A stretch of 64,000 nucleotides of DNA from positions 124,001 through 188,000 of the forward strand of contig CANLXI010000009.1 in NCBI GenBank assembly GCA_947495035.1, in the 5' to 3' direction. The notes under the pieces were generated by a model, which did no database searches, was not told the DNA's origin, and saw only the letters and a list, made by a program, of their open reading frames with translations. The position numbers and the translations under genes are program-made. The first letter of the stretch is position 1. Each line of letters begins with the position of its first letter. Shown here in pieces: positions 51,513 to 60,741 of the stretch. Origin of the DNA: an uncultured Granulosicoccus sp. Lineage in GTDB: Bacteria; Pseudomonadota; Gammaproteobacteria; Granulosicoccales; Granulosicoccaceae.

Positions 51513-52330
51513 CATTCGGTAACCGACCCTCCGGCAAGACGCCGGTCACTGTGAGACAGAACATGAACAGACAGACTCTGCGACAGACTTTCCAGCTGCT
51601 GATACTCGGCAGTCTGCTGCTCGGCAGCCTTGCCCAGGCACGCGATTATCAGGTCGAGGTGGTGCTCTTCGAGACCGTGGCCGGCCGGGATCTGACAGCC
51701 GGTGGTCTCTACTATCCAAAGATCGGACGCAGCATACGTCTCGGTACGGAAGAAGCCGTCGCGGCCGGATTCCGACCTCTGGAACAGAACCTGAGCCTGA
51801 GTGACGATGCCCAGGCAATTGCTGCCTCCAGACGATATCGGCTGATTCGCCATCTGGCCTGGCGGCAGCCGGGGCTGGACAGGGACGATGCCGTGGCGCT
51901 GCGAATCAGCCTCGGAAACACGACGGCGGTCTATCTGCCCGAAGACATCAGCGCCTTCGAGAATTTCATTCCGGCGTCAGCCAGTGCCACGCCCGATCGC
52001 CAGCGCAAGATCAACACCAGCACGGTCAATGGCAGCATTCTGGTGCACCTGGGACGTTTTCTGCATATGGAAACGCAGCTGGTGTTTACCGATGAGGAAA
52101 CCGGTCAGAGCTTCCGGCTTTCGCAAAGCCGCAAGATGCGCAGCCGTGAGCTGCACTATATCGACAATCCGCGCTTCGGCATTCTGACGCGCATCCTGCC
52201 GATCGAAGAACCGGAGGAGCCGGAACTCAACGAAGATGCATTGCCGGATCCGCAACCCGACTCGGTGGAAAACCCCGTCGACCAGGTGCTCAATCGTGAA
52301 GACGACCCGACACAGACCGGTGCGGGCTGA
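51509..52330 (+). CDS. csiV: CsiV-like periplasmic protein
   Basis: A 273-residue protein with a signal peptide (LRQTFQLLILGSLLLGSLAQA) after a polar leader and then DYQVEVVLFE, the family opening of CsiV (a peptidoglycan-interacting protein described in Vibrio, found beside mfd). The body has LVHLGRFLHMETQLVF, a strand typical of the family, and an acidic Pro/Glu-rich tail. ATGA overlap with mfd. A later Met (51563) with a shorter signal is also possible as start. The role is family-based: cell-wall homeostasis in stationary phase. Confidence 0.8.
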   Translation: MTFGNRPSGKTPVTVRQNMNRQTLRQTFQLLILGSLLLGSLAQARDYQVEVVLFETVAGRDLTAGGLYYPKIGRSIRLGTEEAVAAGFRPLEQNLSLSDDAQAIAASRRYRLIRHLAWRQPGLDRDDAVALRISLGNTTAVYLPEDISAFENFIPASASATPDRQRKINTSTVNGSILVHLGRFLHMETQLVFTDEETGQSFRLSQSRKMRSRELHYIDNPRFGILTRILPIEEPEEPELNEDALPDPQPDSVENPVDQVLNREDDPTQTGAG

Positions 52331-52439
52331 CAGGCAATGTGACCATCACGGCATTTTCGACATGTAAACCAGATGCGCGTACTCTGTTGACCGCTATTCA
52401 GTGAGGGTTCAGGGCCGGATGCCTACTGTAGGACTCAGA

Positions 52440-52458
52440 CGTGACCACTGCGGTCACG
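52440..52458. promoter_or_regulatory. perfect inverted repeat upstream of the glycine-zipper gene
   Basis: CGTGACC (52440-52446), 5-base spacer, GGTCACG (52452-52458), 32 bp before the start codon and upstream of the ribosome site AGGAG. It could be an operator or an mRNA hairpin. A smaller palindrome, CCTACTGTAGG, lies about 15 bp further upstream. Confidence 0.4.
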
Positions 52459-52489
52459 AACCGTCAAAACCTGAACCAGGAGCAGAATC

Positions 52490-53197
52490 ATGAGCAAGCG
52501 ACTGCCAGACTCAAGGCACGATCTCAGTGATGGCACTCGGCACCGCAATGCAAAGCGTAGCCGATTCATACTCAATGTCCTGCTGGCCGGACTGCTGGCC
52601 GGCACCGCCTCGAGCAACAGCCTGGCCAGCGATCGTCGAGTCGCCACGGAACGCTTTACCGAATACGCACCGGTCGTCCACGTACAACCAATCTATCAGG
52701 AAGTACGAACCAGTGAACCACGACAGGAATGCTGGAGCGAAGAACAGCGGGTCATCGTCGGTCATGAAAGCAGTGTGCGCGGTGAGCGGTACCGGCCACA
52801 TCATCAACAGCATCACTCGACTTCGGGCAATGCCATTGTCGGCGGCCTGATCGGCGGGGTCATCGGCAACCAGTTGGGACGCGGCCACAGCAGTCACTCC
52901 CGGGCCGGTGCCACGGTTGCCGGTGCCATCATCGGGGGCGCCATTGCCAATGAAGCCGGCAATCAGGTGACACGGCATCGCCGCTACGAAACACCTCGTC
53001 ATGTGGAATCCAGACCCATCTACGAAACCCGAACCGTAGAGCGCTGCCGGCGAGTCGTCGATTCCCGGGCGCAACAGCGATTGCAATACTACAATGTCAC
53101 CTACCGCTACAAGGGGCGGGAATTCGTGACACGGATGCCACGTGACCCGGGCAAGCGTATCGAGCTGCAAGTCTCGGTTGCCCCCGCTCGTCGATAA
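52490..53197 (+). CDS. secreted glycine-zipper (2TM-like) envelope protein
   Basis: A 235-residue exported protein with a twin-basic polar start and a hydrophobic signal (RFILNVLLAGLLAGTASSNSLA). A His-rich stretch (RPHHQQHHST) precedes the glycine zipper NAIVGGLIGGVIGNQLG and AGATVAGAIIGGAIANEAG (about 112-160), two Gly-x3-Gly segments that insert in or pack against membrane. The C-terminal part has ERCRRVVDSRAQQRLQYYNVTYRYKG, seen in rickettsia 17-kDa-antigen-like proteins. The function is unknown. Ribosome site AGGAG eight bases upstream. It opens the PepSY-regulator-sensor cluster. Confidence 0.82.
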   Translation: MSKRLPDSRHDLSDGTRHRNAKRSRFILNVLLAGLLAGTASSNSLASDRRVATERFTEYAPVVHVQPIYQEVRTSEPRQECWSEEQRVIVGHESSVRGERYRPHHQQHHSTSGNAIVGGLIGGVIGNQLGRGHSSHSRAGATVAGAIIGGAIANEAGNQVTRHRRYETPRHVESRPIYETRTVERCRRVVDSRAQQRLQYYNVTYRYKGREFVTRMPRDPGKRIELQVSVAPARR

Positions 53198-53229
53198 CCC
53201 TATCCCTTGCCTGACCGGGGCCCTGAAGC

Positions 53230-53529
53230 ATGACATCGTCAACGTCGAACACCATCCGTCACCATCGTGATCGCCGTTCAGGCCCCGGAAGGTTGTGTGC
53301 ACTCATCCTGAGCGCTTGCCTGATCATGACCTGCATCGGCACGACAGCACAAGCCGCTGACGCACAGAACCGGCAGCAGGCGATCGACATGGCCATGCGT
53401 CAGAACGGGGGTCAGGGCAAGGTACTCGGAGTCCAGACCATTCGAACGGAAAACGGGCAAACCTACTTCGCCGTCAAGATCCTGAGCAATGGCAGGGTTC
53501 GTGTCCACCGCATACGGCAGTCCAACTGA
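53230..53529 (+). CDS. small secreted PepSY-like protein
   Basis: A 99-residue protein with a basic N-terminus, a signal sequence (LCALILSACLIMTCIGTTAQA) and a mature domain of about 55 residues: AIDMAMRQNGGQGKVLGVQTIRT and TYFAVKILSNGRVRVHRI. This helix-strand pattern is that of a PepSY domain, a module often encoded beside two-component systems. It precedes the response regulator with one base between stop and start, so it is surely in the same operon. A role as periplasmic signal modulator is inferred. Confidence 0.75.
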   Translation: MTSSTSNTIRHHRDRRSGPGRLCALILSACLIMTCIGTTAQAADAQNRQQAIDMAMRQNGGQGKVLGVQTIRTENGQTYFAVKILSNGRVRVHRIRQSN

Positions 53530-53530
53530 G

Positions 53531-54244
53531 ATGCGCGCACTGATTGTCGAAGATGAACCCGTCCTGCGACAGCAACTGGTCGCCGCTTTGCGCGATCAGG
53601 GATTTGCCATAGACGAAACCGGTGATGGCGAAGAGGGTCTCTATCTGGCCCTGCACATGCCGGTGGATATCGCCATCATCGATCTTGGCTTGCCGGGACG
53701 TGATGGCTTGTCCCTGATCAAGTCGCTGCGCAGGCAGGACAGACATTTTCCGGTGCTGATACTGACTGCTCGTGATCGATGGCAGGACAAGGTTGATGGC
53801 CTGGAAGCCGGTGCCGATGACTACCTGACCAAACCTTTCCACCTGGAAGAACTGATGGCCCGCACACGCGCCCTGCTTCGGCGCACGGGTGGCTGGTCCG
53901 ATTCGCTCATGCAGTTCGATCGCATGAGCATCGATACCCGTGCCCAGCAGGTGCGTGTCGACGATCGGCTGATCGAGCTGACCGCCTACGAGTACCGGGT
54001 GCTCGCCTATCTGGCCACTCAGGCCGGCAGTGTCATCAGCAAGGCCACTCTGCTGGATCATCTGTACGATGAGGACACGGACCGCGATCCCAATGTTCTG
54101 GAGGTCTTCATTCGACGTTTGCGTCAGAAGCTCGATGCAGACCGGAGCCTGAACCCGATCGAAACACTGCGCGGCCGCGGCTACCGGCTGGCCCTTCCCC
54201 GCCTGCGCGTCTCCAGCGACGACGCTGACGCCAGGGAACACTGA
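53531..54244 (+). CDS. OmpR/PhoP-family response regulator
   Basis: A 237-residue regulator with receiver and winged helix. MRALIVEDEP holds the acidic pocket, D51 (IAIIDLGLPGRDG) is the phosphoacceptor, LTARD and LTKPF are the switch residues. The C-terminal DNA-binding domain (about 125-225) has LTAYEYRVLAYLATQAGSVISKATLLDHLYD and RRLRQKLD. The frame extends 14 codons upstream; the ATG one base after the PepSY stop is the real start. PhoP/PmrA/QseB-like; targets unknown. Confidence 0.95.
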   Translation: MRALIVEDEPVLRQQLVAALRDQGFAIDETGDGEEGLYLALHMPVDIAIIDLGLPGRDGLSLIKSLRRQDRHFPVLILTARDRWQDKVDGLEAGADDYLTKPFHLEELMARTRALLRRTGGWSDSLMQFDRMSIDTRAQQVRVDDRLIELTAYEYRVLAYLATQAGSVISKATLLDHLYDEDTDRDPNVLEVFIRRLRQKLDADRSLNPIETLRGRGYRLALPRLRVSSDDADAREH

Positions 54245-54262
54245 GCCCACAGAGACGGCAGC

Positions 54263-55585
54263 GTGAAATCCATCAGCTCAAGGCTGGTCATCGGTACAAG
54301 CCTGGTACTCGCCGTATTCGTCGTGCTGGTGGCACTCTCGGTATCCTGGTCGGTTCATCAGCGTGCTCAGACCGCGCGCTTCGACCGACTGCAAGGACTC
54401 ATCTACGGCATACTCGGTGCTACCGACATCGATGACAACTCCCGTCTGATCGTCAACTCTCAGGCCTTGCCCGACCCCCGGCTCAACCAGCCAACCAGCG
54501 GCCTGTATGCCGAGCTGACCGACGCTGCCGGCAATCGTCTCTGGCAGAGTGCCTCCAGTGCCAGCTGGCTACCCGACGCCATGCCACGCCCCATCGGTGA
54601 CTGGCTGTTCGACACGCTGGAACATCCGCAGAAGTCCACCCTTCACCGATTGCAGTTGTCTACCGCCTGGGCCTTCGACGATGGACGCGAGTTGCCATTC
54701 ACCGTTCAGGTAGTGGACGATGCCGACAGCCTCGATCGCCAGCTCAAGCGCTTCGACCAGACACTCTGGGCGACGCTGCTGGCCTCGGCCGTCGGACTGC
54801 TGATCCTGCAGCTTCTGGTCTTGCGTCAGTCACTCAAGCCTCTGCATGCCATCGGCAATGAAGTGGCCAGCATCGAGCGGGGTGAACGTGACAATCTCAG
54901 TGAGAATGTCCCGCAGGAACTCGGTGCCCTGACCTCTGGCCTCAATGCGCTGCTGCGATCGGAAAGGGAACGTCATGCCCAGTATCGCCATCTACTCGAC
55001 GATCTCGCCCACAGTCTGAAAACACCATTGTCGGTGTTGCAGAACCTGGCCAAGGCCGACACAGCCGATGACAGGATCATCCTGGACCAGACCCGTCTGA
55101 TGAAGGCTTCCATCGAACGACATGTACAGCGCGCCAATCTGCGCAGTCCTCGCTACCTGGCACCCGCGATCAATCTGCGACCTCTGGTCGAACGCATGAC
55201 CACCTCGCTGGAAAAACTCTACGAACACGCGGATCTGCACTTCCAGTTGTCTGTGGATGCGGATTTCATGGTCCGTATGGACGAGGCCGACCTGTTCGAG
55301 GTGCTGGGCAACGTACTGGAGAATGCCTGCAAGTACGGCGCTCGGCAGGTGACAGTCAGCAACCGGTCGGATCAGCGCTGTCTGGTCATCGATGACGACG
55401 GGCCCGGCTTTCCCGATATCAGACTCGAACAGCTGCTGCAACGCGGCGTCAGGGCTGACAGCCAGACCGCTGGTACCGGCATGGGACTGGCAGCCGCACA
55501 GCAACTGATGGCTGCCTATGGAGGCCGCCTGGAACCGGATCACGCACCCGATGGAGGCGCGAGAGTCCGATTATGGTTCCCCTGA
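54263..55585 (+). CDS. PhoQ-like sensor histidine kinase
   Basis: A 440-residue membrane kinase that pairs with the preceding regulator. TM1 at 8-30, a periplasmic sensor of about 135 residues, TM2 near 168-187, then a HAMP-like linker. H-box DDLAHSLKTPL gives phospho-His250; ATP-binding motifs are N-box LGNVLENACKYG, DDDGPGFP (G1) and TGMGLA (G2). The order and spacing recall PhoQ. The start is GTG at 54263. The signal is unknown; co-encoded PepSY and glycine-zipper proteins hint at envelope sensing. Confidence 0.93.
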   Translation: MKSISSRLVIGTSLVLAVFVVLVALSVSWSVHQRAQTARFDRLQGLIYGILGATDIDDNSRLIVNSQALPDPRLNQPTSGLYAELTDAAGNRLWQSASSASWLPDAMPRPIGDWLFDTLEHPQKSTLHRLQLSTAWAFDDGRELPFTVQVVDDADSLDRQLKRFDQTLWATLLASAVGLLILQLLVLRQSLKPLHAIGNEVASIERGERDNLSENVPQELGALTSGLNALLRSERERHAQYRHLLDDLAHSLKTPLSVLQNLAKADTADDRIILDQTRLMKASIERHVQRANLRSPRYLAPAINLRPLVERMTTSLEKLYEHADLHFQLSVDADFMVRMDEADLFEVLGNVLENACKYGARQVTVSNRSDQRCLVIDDDGPGFPDIRLEQLLQRGVRADSQTAGTGMGLAAAQQLMAAYGGRLEPDHAPDGGARVRLWFP

Positions 55586-55664
55586 GTACTTGCCACTCGG
55601 TTAGAGAGCCGGGGCCTGCACATGAGCGTTGGCACTGCCGATGCAGCGCGTCGGCAGCACGGCC

Positions 55665-56486
55665 TCAGGGTCTGGCGACAATGTACCCCAGCCAGCAGGC
55701 GTAGTCTTCTGCTTCATCGGTAGCCAGATATTCATCCAGAGCCTCATCGGTTTCCGGATCGAAAGCCTGTCGATAGACCACGGTATCCGTATAGCCGGCT
55801 TCTTCGAGAATTTCGCGCAATTCACGAGCCCCCCAGACACGCCAGGTATAGGTGAATGCATTACGGATCTTCGATTTGTCCGGAAAATGGAAATGAATAT
55901 GGCACTTGAGTTCATTGGTGATGGCATTGAACTCGGACTGCTCCCAGATGTACTTGAATCCGTCGACCTTGCGTTTTTCCTTCTGCGTCTGATAGCACTC
56001 GGAGCCGCCGAACACATCGAGGAACAACAGACCATCATCCACCAGTGCTTCCCGGGTGCGCTTGAAATAGGCCAGCATGGTGGCTCTCTCCTGAAAGAAC
56101 CAATAGCTGAAATTGTAGGCCTGCAGAACGTCTACCTTGTCGGTAGTCACCTGCAGGACGTCATCCTCGATCAACTCGAGCCGCTGCTGTTGTTCCACCG
56201 TGAGACGCGCGATGTTGTTCTTGCGACTCCACGCCAATACCTCCGGATCGATATCGACTGCCACCGCCGTATTGCCACGACGACGTTTGACCCACTGGCA
56301 GGATGAGATGGCCGTACCGGCAAAGTCTTCCCGCATGGACTTCGGCTTGCGCCCGCGCATCTCCTTGAACGTGGCATCGATGAAATCCAGCTCGAAATCC
56401 GGGTTCTGCACGGAAGCCTGATACAGCAGGTGGCGATCCGCCTGCTCTGCCATCGTCGGTTTTCGTGATTTTTCTGCCTTGGCCAT
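55665..56486 (-). CDS. SAM-dependent methyltransferase
   Basis: A 273-residue class I methyltransferase-like protein. After a short polar leader and the helix AEQADRHLLYQASVQNPDFELDFID, residues about 55-85 carry the glycine-poor motif I region (MREDFAGTAISSCQWVKRRRGNTAVAVDID) with the acidic residue that binds SAM ribose, and LIEDDV follows as motif II. VLQAYNFSYWFF and LFLDVFGGSECYQ are conserved in this family of uncharacterised methyltransferases. Substrate unknown. Start at 56486 chosen over a 22-codon extension. It follows the ABC transporter genes on the same strand with 96 bp between. Confidence 0.8.
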   Translation of the reverse strand: MAKAEKSRKPTMAEQADRHLLYQASVQNPDFELDFIDATFKEMRGRKPKSMREDFAGTAISSCQWVKRRRGNTAVAVDIDPEVLAWSRKNNIARLTVEQQQRLELIEDDVLQVTTDKVDVLQAYNFSYWFFQERATMLAYFKRTREALVDDGLLFLDVFGGSECYQTQKEKRKVDGFKYIWEQSEFNAITNELKCHIHFHFPDKSKIRNAFTYTWRVWGARELREILEEAGYTDTVVYRQAFDPETDEALDEYLATDEAEDYACWLGYIVARP

Positions 56487-56582
56487 GAGGGTGCGTCCGT
56501 GAGAACAATGATGTTGGCGAGGATTGCTGTTCGGTGCCTGCATTCTCGACACCGGAGCAGCGGATAAGAGTCCGACGTTGGG

Positions 56583-57431
56583 CTAATGCTTGATACCGGT
56601 GCCGCGATTGAGCAGCATCATGGCAATGGTACCCAGCAGAGCGATGAATACCAGTATCACGATGAAACTGGTCCAGATGGGAATGTCGCTGGCGCCCAGA
56701 ATTCCGAAACGAAAACCGTTGATCATGTAGAGCATCGGATTGAACATCGACAAGGTCTGCCAGAAAGGCGGCAGCATGCTGATGGAATAGAAGACGCCAC
56801 CGAGGTAGGTCAGTGGTGTCAGGATGAAATTGGGCACGATCGAAATATCGTCGAATGACTTCGCGAACACCGCATTGATCAGGCCGCCGAGCGAAAACAT
56901 CATGGACGTCAACACTGCCACACTGATCGTGACAAACGGATGAACCGGACGGATTTCCGAAAAGAACAGGGATACCAGCGCAACCAGAGAGCCGACCAGC
57001 AAGCCCCTCGCCATGCCGCCACAGACATACCCGATGACAATGGTCAGATTGCTCACCGGTGACACCAGCAGTTCCTCGATGTAGTTCTGCATCTTCGAAC
57101 TGAAGAAAGAACTCACCACATTGGAATAGGAATTGATGATGACGGCCATCATGATGATGCCCGGCACGATGAAATCGATATAGCGAAAGCCGTCCATATC
57201 ACTGATACGCGACCCGATCAGACTGCCGAAGATCAGCATGTACAGCACGGCGTTGATGGACGGTGGCACGATCGTCTGCACCCAGATGCGGGCGAAACGT
57301 CGTATTTCCTTTCTGACGATGGTCTGGAAGGCAATGCGGTTGATAGCCAGCAGATCCAGGGGTTGCGATTGACGTTCCGCGGAGTGTCCCTGTGCCGCCA
57401 CGGCAGCCTTGACAGTGTTTTCCTGAGTCAT
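56583..57431 (-). CDS. ABC-2 type transporter permease
   Basis: A 282-residue permease with six hydrophobic helices and an N-terminal cytoplasmic segment. The first helix FGSLIGSRISD region, then YIDFIVPGIIMMAVIINSYSNVVSSFFSS and LTYLGGVFYSISMLPPFWQ are typical of the ABC-2/YadH family. It partners with the ATPase downstream in reading order (its ATG overlaps the ATPase stop). The exported substrate cannot be told; YadGH-type pairs are found near many envelope genes. Confidence 0.9.
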   Translation of the reverse strand: MTQENTVKAAVAAQGHSAERQSQPLDLLAINRIAFQTIVRKEIRRFARIWVQTIVPPSINAVLYMLIFGSLIGSRISDMDGFRYIDFIVPGIIMMAVIINSYSNVVSSFFSSKMQNYIEELLVSPVSNLTIVIGYVCGGMARGLLVGSLVALVSLFFSEIRPVHPFVTISVAVLTSMMFSLGGLINAVFAKSFDDISIVPNFILTPLTYLGGVFYSISMLPPFWQTLSMFNPMLYMINGFRFGILGASDIPIWTSFIVILVFIALLGTIAMMLLNRGTGIKH

Positions 57432-58357
57432 GCGCTTTCCTCGGTCTTGCGATGCACCAGACGCAGAAAGAATTCTTCCAGCCGGTTGGTCTTGTTGCGC
57501 AGGCTGGTGATCTCGATGCCCTGCTCACTCAGACCCCGGAACAGCTCATTGAGCGTATGCCCATGCGGGACATCGACCTCCATGCGATTCTCGGTGCGCA
57601 GGCGCATCGTGAATGGCGGCATGCTCGGCGCTGCATCCGGATTGCTGCGGGTATCCAGTACGAAGGTTTCCTGCATGGAACGGCTCAGCAACTGTGCGAC
57701 CGCGCCACGTTCGACGATCCTGCCTCCATCAATGATGGCGACATTGCGGCACAGGGCTTCGGCCTCCTCCAGATAATGCGTGGTCAGGATGATGGTGGTG
57801 CCATGCTGTTCATTCAGCTCGGTCAGGAAATCCCACATGGAACGACGGATTTCCAGATCGACACCGGCCGTGGGTTCGTCCAGAATCAGCAGGCGCGGCT
57901 CATGGACCAGTGCCCTGGCAATCATCAGGCGGCGTTTCATTCCGCCGGAGAGTTGTCTTGATGGGGTCTTGCGCTTGTCCCACAGATCCAGTTTCTTCAG
58001 ATAATACTCGGCCCGCGTCAGTGCCACACTGCGGCTGATACCGTTGTAGCCCGCCACATTGAGCACCGTGGGCAGAACCGGCTCGAACATGTTGAAGTTG
58101 AATTCCTGTGGCACAAGACCGATGCTCGCCTTGGCCGCTTCCGGCTCATGGTCGATGTCATGGCCAAATACCTCGACCTTGCCGGCGGTCTTGTTGACCA
58201 GGGCGCTGATGATGCCGATGGCCGTGGACTTGCCGGCTCCATTGGGACCCAGCAGAGCGAAAAAATCACCGTCGGGCACATCGAGATCGATGCCTTTCAG
58301 CGCATGTACGTTGTCGCCATAGGTCTTGGAAAGACCGGCGATGGACAAGGCGTTCAT
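57428..58357 (-). CDS. ABC transporter ATP-binding protein (YadG-like)
   Basis: A 309-residue ATPase. Walker A is LLGPNGAGKST (about 36-46), the Q-loop follows GLVPQEFNFNMFEP, the signature reads RQLSGGMKRRLMIARAL, and Walker B is LLILDEPTAGVDLE. The last 100 residues contain VEVDVPHGHTLNELFRGL, the C-terminal extension of drug/O-antigen-like exporters. The frame opens 100 codons earlier; the ATG at 58357 matches the family start. Coupled with the permease by a 4-bp overlap. Confidence 0.92.
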   Translation of the reverse strand: MNALSIAGLSKTYGDNVHALKGIDLDVPDGDFFALLGPNGAGKSTAIGIISALVNKTAGKVEVFGHDIDHEPEAAKASIGLVPQEFNFNMFEPVLPTVLNVAGYNGISRSVALTRAEYYLKKLDLWDKRKTPSRQLSGGMKRRLMIARALVHEPRLLILDEPTAGVDLEIRRSMWDFLTELNEQHGTTIILTTHYLEEAEALCRNVAIIDGGRIVERGAVAQLLSRSMQETFVLDTRSNPDAAPSMPPFTMRLRTENRMEVDVPHGHTLNELFRGLSEQGIEITSLRNKTNRLEEFFLRLVHRKTEESA

Positions 58358-58457
58358 TGAATTTCGGGATCGCTGACAGTAAACGAGCATTTTACCAGTA
58401 AAGCGTCGCCTGCCAGCCGCCATGGCCGTTTCAGCAACGCATTTACCGGGTGTGGGT

Positions 58458-59525
58458 TCAGCGTGTTGCCAGAGTGTTGGCAGCAACGTAACGGCGGTAG
58501 AAGGCCTTGACCATCTGCACATAGCTTTCGGTCTCGGCAAACGGCGGAACTCCCTGATAGCGCCGAACATTGCCCGGCCCGGCATTGTAGGCAGCGAGTG
58601 CCAGATCCAGTGACCCGAATTGCTCGCGCAGACTGGCAATGTAGCGGATACCGGCACGCAGGTTTTCCTCGGGATTCAGCGGATCCTTCACCTTCAGCCA
58701 CTGTGCTGTCTCCGGCATCAGCTGCATCAGGCCGAGCGCGCCTGCCCGCGACAGAGCCTCGCTGTCGAAACACGATTCCCTGGTGACAATGGCCTTCACG
58801 AGATTGGCACTGATGTCGTACTGATCGGCAATATCCTGTATCAGCTGTTCATAGCGATCAGCCCGTCGTGCCACTGCCTGTGGTGACAGACCCATGCAAT
58901 GCACATCGGCAATCGGTTCTCGCGCCCTCTCTTCATCACCCAGCTCTCGCCACGCCACCATGGCATTCCAGTTGAAGGGCTGATCCGGGTCATAGCTGTT
59001 GTAAGGGCCGACCTTGCGATGTGAGCGAATGTCGGGGAAATCGACGCCGAGGAACTGACCGGGTATCGATGTGGGTGCCGACTGCAGGCTGTCAGCCGAC
59101 ACCGCGAAGTCATTCACCCACAGACGATGACTGACCAGGCCCAGTACCGGTTCGAGAATCGCCTCCTTGACAAAACTGCCGGGCCGCCTGCCCCCCGCAC
59201 CGGCGTGTCCATCCGCAGCCCCCGATCCCATGACAAGACCGCCGAGCACGATACTGGTGGACGCGTGGACGACAGATGGGGAAGACGATCTCGCATCGGA
59301 CGAGGCCGAGTGCCGCCATTCTCCGGTGCTCGACACGGTGGAGCCGCTGCTTGCCAGCGCCAGCGGACCGATGCTGTCCGGCTCGGCGTGTTCAATACTG
59401 ACCGCCCTGGCCTGGGGTATCGACAGTGCAAGGACGAGAGTCAGCGAGCCGGCCACGGAAAGCCTCAGCGTTCGGCTGATCATCGAAGAGTCGGTTTTCT
59501 GACGATGGAATCGTGGCATTTTCAC
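58458..59525 (-). CDS. lytic murein transglycosylase (SLT family)
   Basis: A 355-residue exported protein. A signal peptide (RLSVAGSLTLVLALSIPQARA) is followed by a long Ser/Gly-rich region and a C-terminal SLT domain: IVTRESCFDSEALSRAGALGLMQLMPET, with the catalytic Glu, then AAYNAGPGNVRRYQG and PPFAETESYVQMVK. It cleaves peptidoglycan to 1,6-anhydro-muropeptides. A GGGAG ribosome site precedes the ATG. It stands alone, upstream in order from the ABC genes. The SLT domain is clear, but the large low-complexity middle (about 50-150) is unusual. Confidence 0.9.
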   Translation of the reverse strand: MKMPRFHRQKTDSSMISRTLRLSVAGSLTLVLALSIPQARAVSIEHAEPDSIGPLALASSGSTVSSTGEWRHSASSDARSSSPSVVHASTSIVLGGLVMGSGAADGHAGAGGRRPGSFVKEAILEPVLGLVSHRLWVNDFAVSADSLQSAPTSIPGQFLGVDFPDIRSHRKVGPYNSYDPDQPFNWNAMVAWRELGDEERAREPIADVHCMGLSPQAVARRADRYEQLIQDIADQYDISANLVKAIVTRESCFDSEALSRAGALGLMQLMPETAQWLKVKDPLNPEENLRAGIRYIASLREQFGSLDLALAAYNAGPGNVRRYQGVPPFAETESYVQMVKAFYRRYVAANTLATR

Positions 59526-59696
59526 AGCGACTCCCGGTAGTGGCTACCGGGCGGGTTTATGGTTCAACGAGACGTCACACGGGCGTGCTTGCCGCCAGAC
59601 TGCCCAGTCTGAACGCCTGAGCGAAATTACCCACGTAACATCGGTAAAAACTGTTGTGAACCCGACAAAACACATCGGGAAATCGGAATATTCCAG

Positions 59697-60266
59697 TCAT
59701 TGGGCAAGGTCGACGGGCGGTCTGTCTTTCTGCCACAGGACTTCACTACCGCCCTCGTGACGTGCCAGAACCCTGGCAATGACAAACAGGAGATCGGACA
59801 GGCGATTCAGATACTTCATGCTGAATGGCGGGACCGTCTCGACACGTTGCAGACTGACGACCAGCCGCTCTGCCCGTCGGCAAACGGTACGTGCCAGATG
59901 ACAAGTGGCAGCAGCCTGGCTGCCACCGGGCAGAATGAAGTCCTTCAACGCCGGCAAATCGGCATTGAAGTGGTCCAGCGTCCTTTCCAGCCAGTCGATG
60001 TGCTCCTGACCGATGGCCTGATGACCGGGAATGCACAGCTCGCCGCCAAGGTCGAACAGGTGATGCTGTATTTCATGCAGCACCTGGGCAAGCGGCTGCG
60101 GCACATCGGCCTGGGCCAGCAGCAGGCCCAGCACCGAATTCAGCTCATCGGTAGTGCCATAGGCTTCGACGCGAATGCCGTCCTTGTCGGTGCGGCTGCC
60201 ATCGCCCAGGCCTGTCGTTCCGTCATCGCCGGTACGCGTGTAGATTTTCGATAGTCGATTTCCCAT
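59697..60266 (-). CDS. PduO-type ATP:cob(I)alamin adenosyltransferase
   Basis: A 189-residue enzyme that makes adenosylcobalamin. It has the N-terminal ATP-binding loop IYTRTGDDGTTGLGDGSRTDKD, EAYGTTDELNSVLGL and the C-terminal LVVSLQRVETVPPFSMKYLNRLSDLLFVIARV with its conserved Arg. This is the MMAB/PduO family. No cobalamin biosynthesis or methylmalonyl-CoA gene is adjacent; the enzyme would serve a B12-dependent pathway coded elsewhere. Divergent from the HIT gene. Confidence 0.93.
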   Translation of the reverse strand: MGNRLSKIYTRTGDDGTTGLGDGSRTDKDGIRVEAYGTTDELNSVLGLLLAQADVPQPLAQVLHEIQHHLFDLGGELCIPGHQAIGQEHIDWLERTLDHFNADLPALKDFILPGGSQAAATCHLARTVCRRAERLVVSLQRVETVPPFSMKYLNRLSDLLFVIARVLARHEGGSEVLWQKDRPPVDLAQ

Positions 60267-60372
60267 GCCCGGATCCCGTATTTACCTGACTGGAGCGATA
60301 CCCGATGGTGTCCTCCGCAATTCAAGCAGCACAGTATAATGGCTCCAGCCCAGAAACCTCGAGAATATCGAC

Positions 60373-60741
60373 GTGATCGAAGAAACAATATTCAGCAAGA
60401 TCATTCGCAAGGAACTGCCTTCGGACATGCTCTATCAGGATGAGCTGGTCACGGCCTTTCGCGACATCAACCCGCAACGCCCCGTCCATGTCCTGATCGT
60501 CCCCAATCGGCACATTCCGGCGGTCGATGATGTGACCGCCGATGACGAGGCGGCTCTGGGCCGCATGTTCAGCGTCGCTCGCAAGATAGCCCGCGAGGAA
60601 GGCATCAGCGACGATGGCTACCGGCTCGTGGTCAACTGCGGAGAGCACGGACGACAGGAAGTCCCGCATATCCACATGCATCTGCTGGGTGGCGAGGATG
60701 TCGGCCCCATGCTCAGCCGCAAGAACCGGGATCACTCGTGA
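60373..60741 (+). CDS. hinT: HIT-family nucleotide-binding protein (HinT-like)
   Basis: A 122-residue protein of the histidine triad family, AMP-lysine/phosphoramidase type. [26 protein letters not shown] is the HinT opening and the catalytic motif is H99-I-H101-M-H103 ([11 protein letters not shown]). Start is GTG at 60373. It overlaps the MoxR gene by 4 bp (GTGA). Confidence 0.94.
   Translation: MIEETIFSKIIRKELPSDMLYQDELVTAFRDINPQRPVHVLIVPNRHIPAVDDVTADDEAALGRMFSVARKIAREEGISDDGYRLVVNCGEHGRQEVPHIHMHLLGGEDVGPMLSRKNRDHS

Noticed and set aside
50115..51515. Minus-strand frame (466 codons) opposite mfd, and another at 48081-49310
   Set aside because: Mirror frames of mfd; no motifs, and codon pattern follows the mfd frame.
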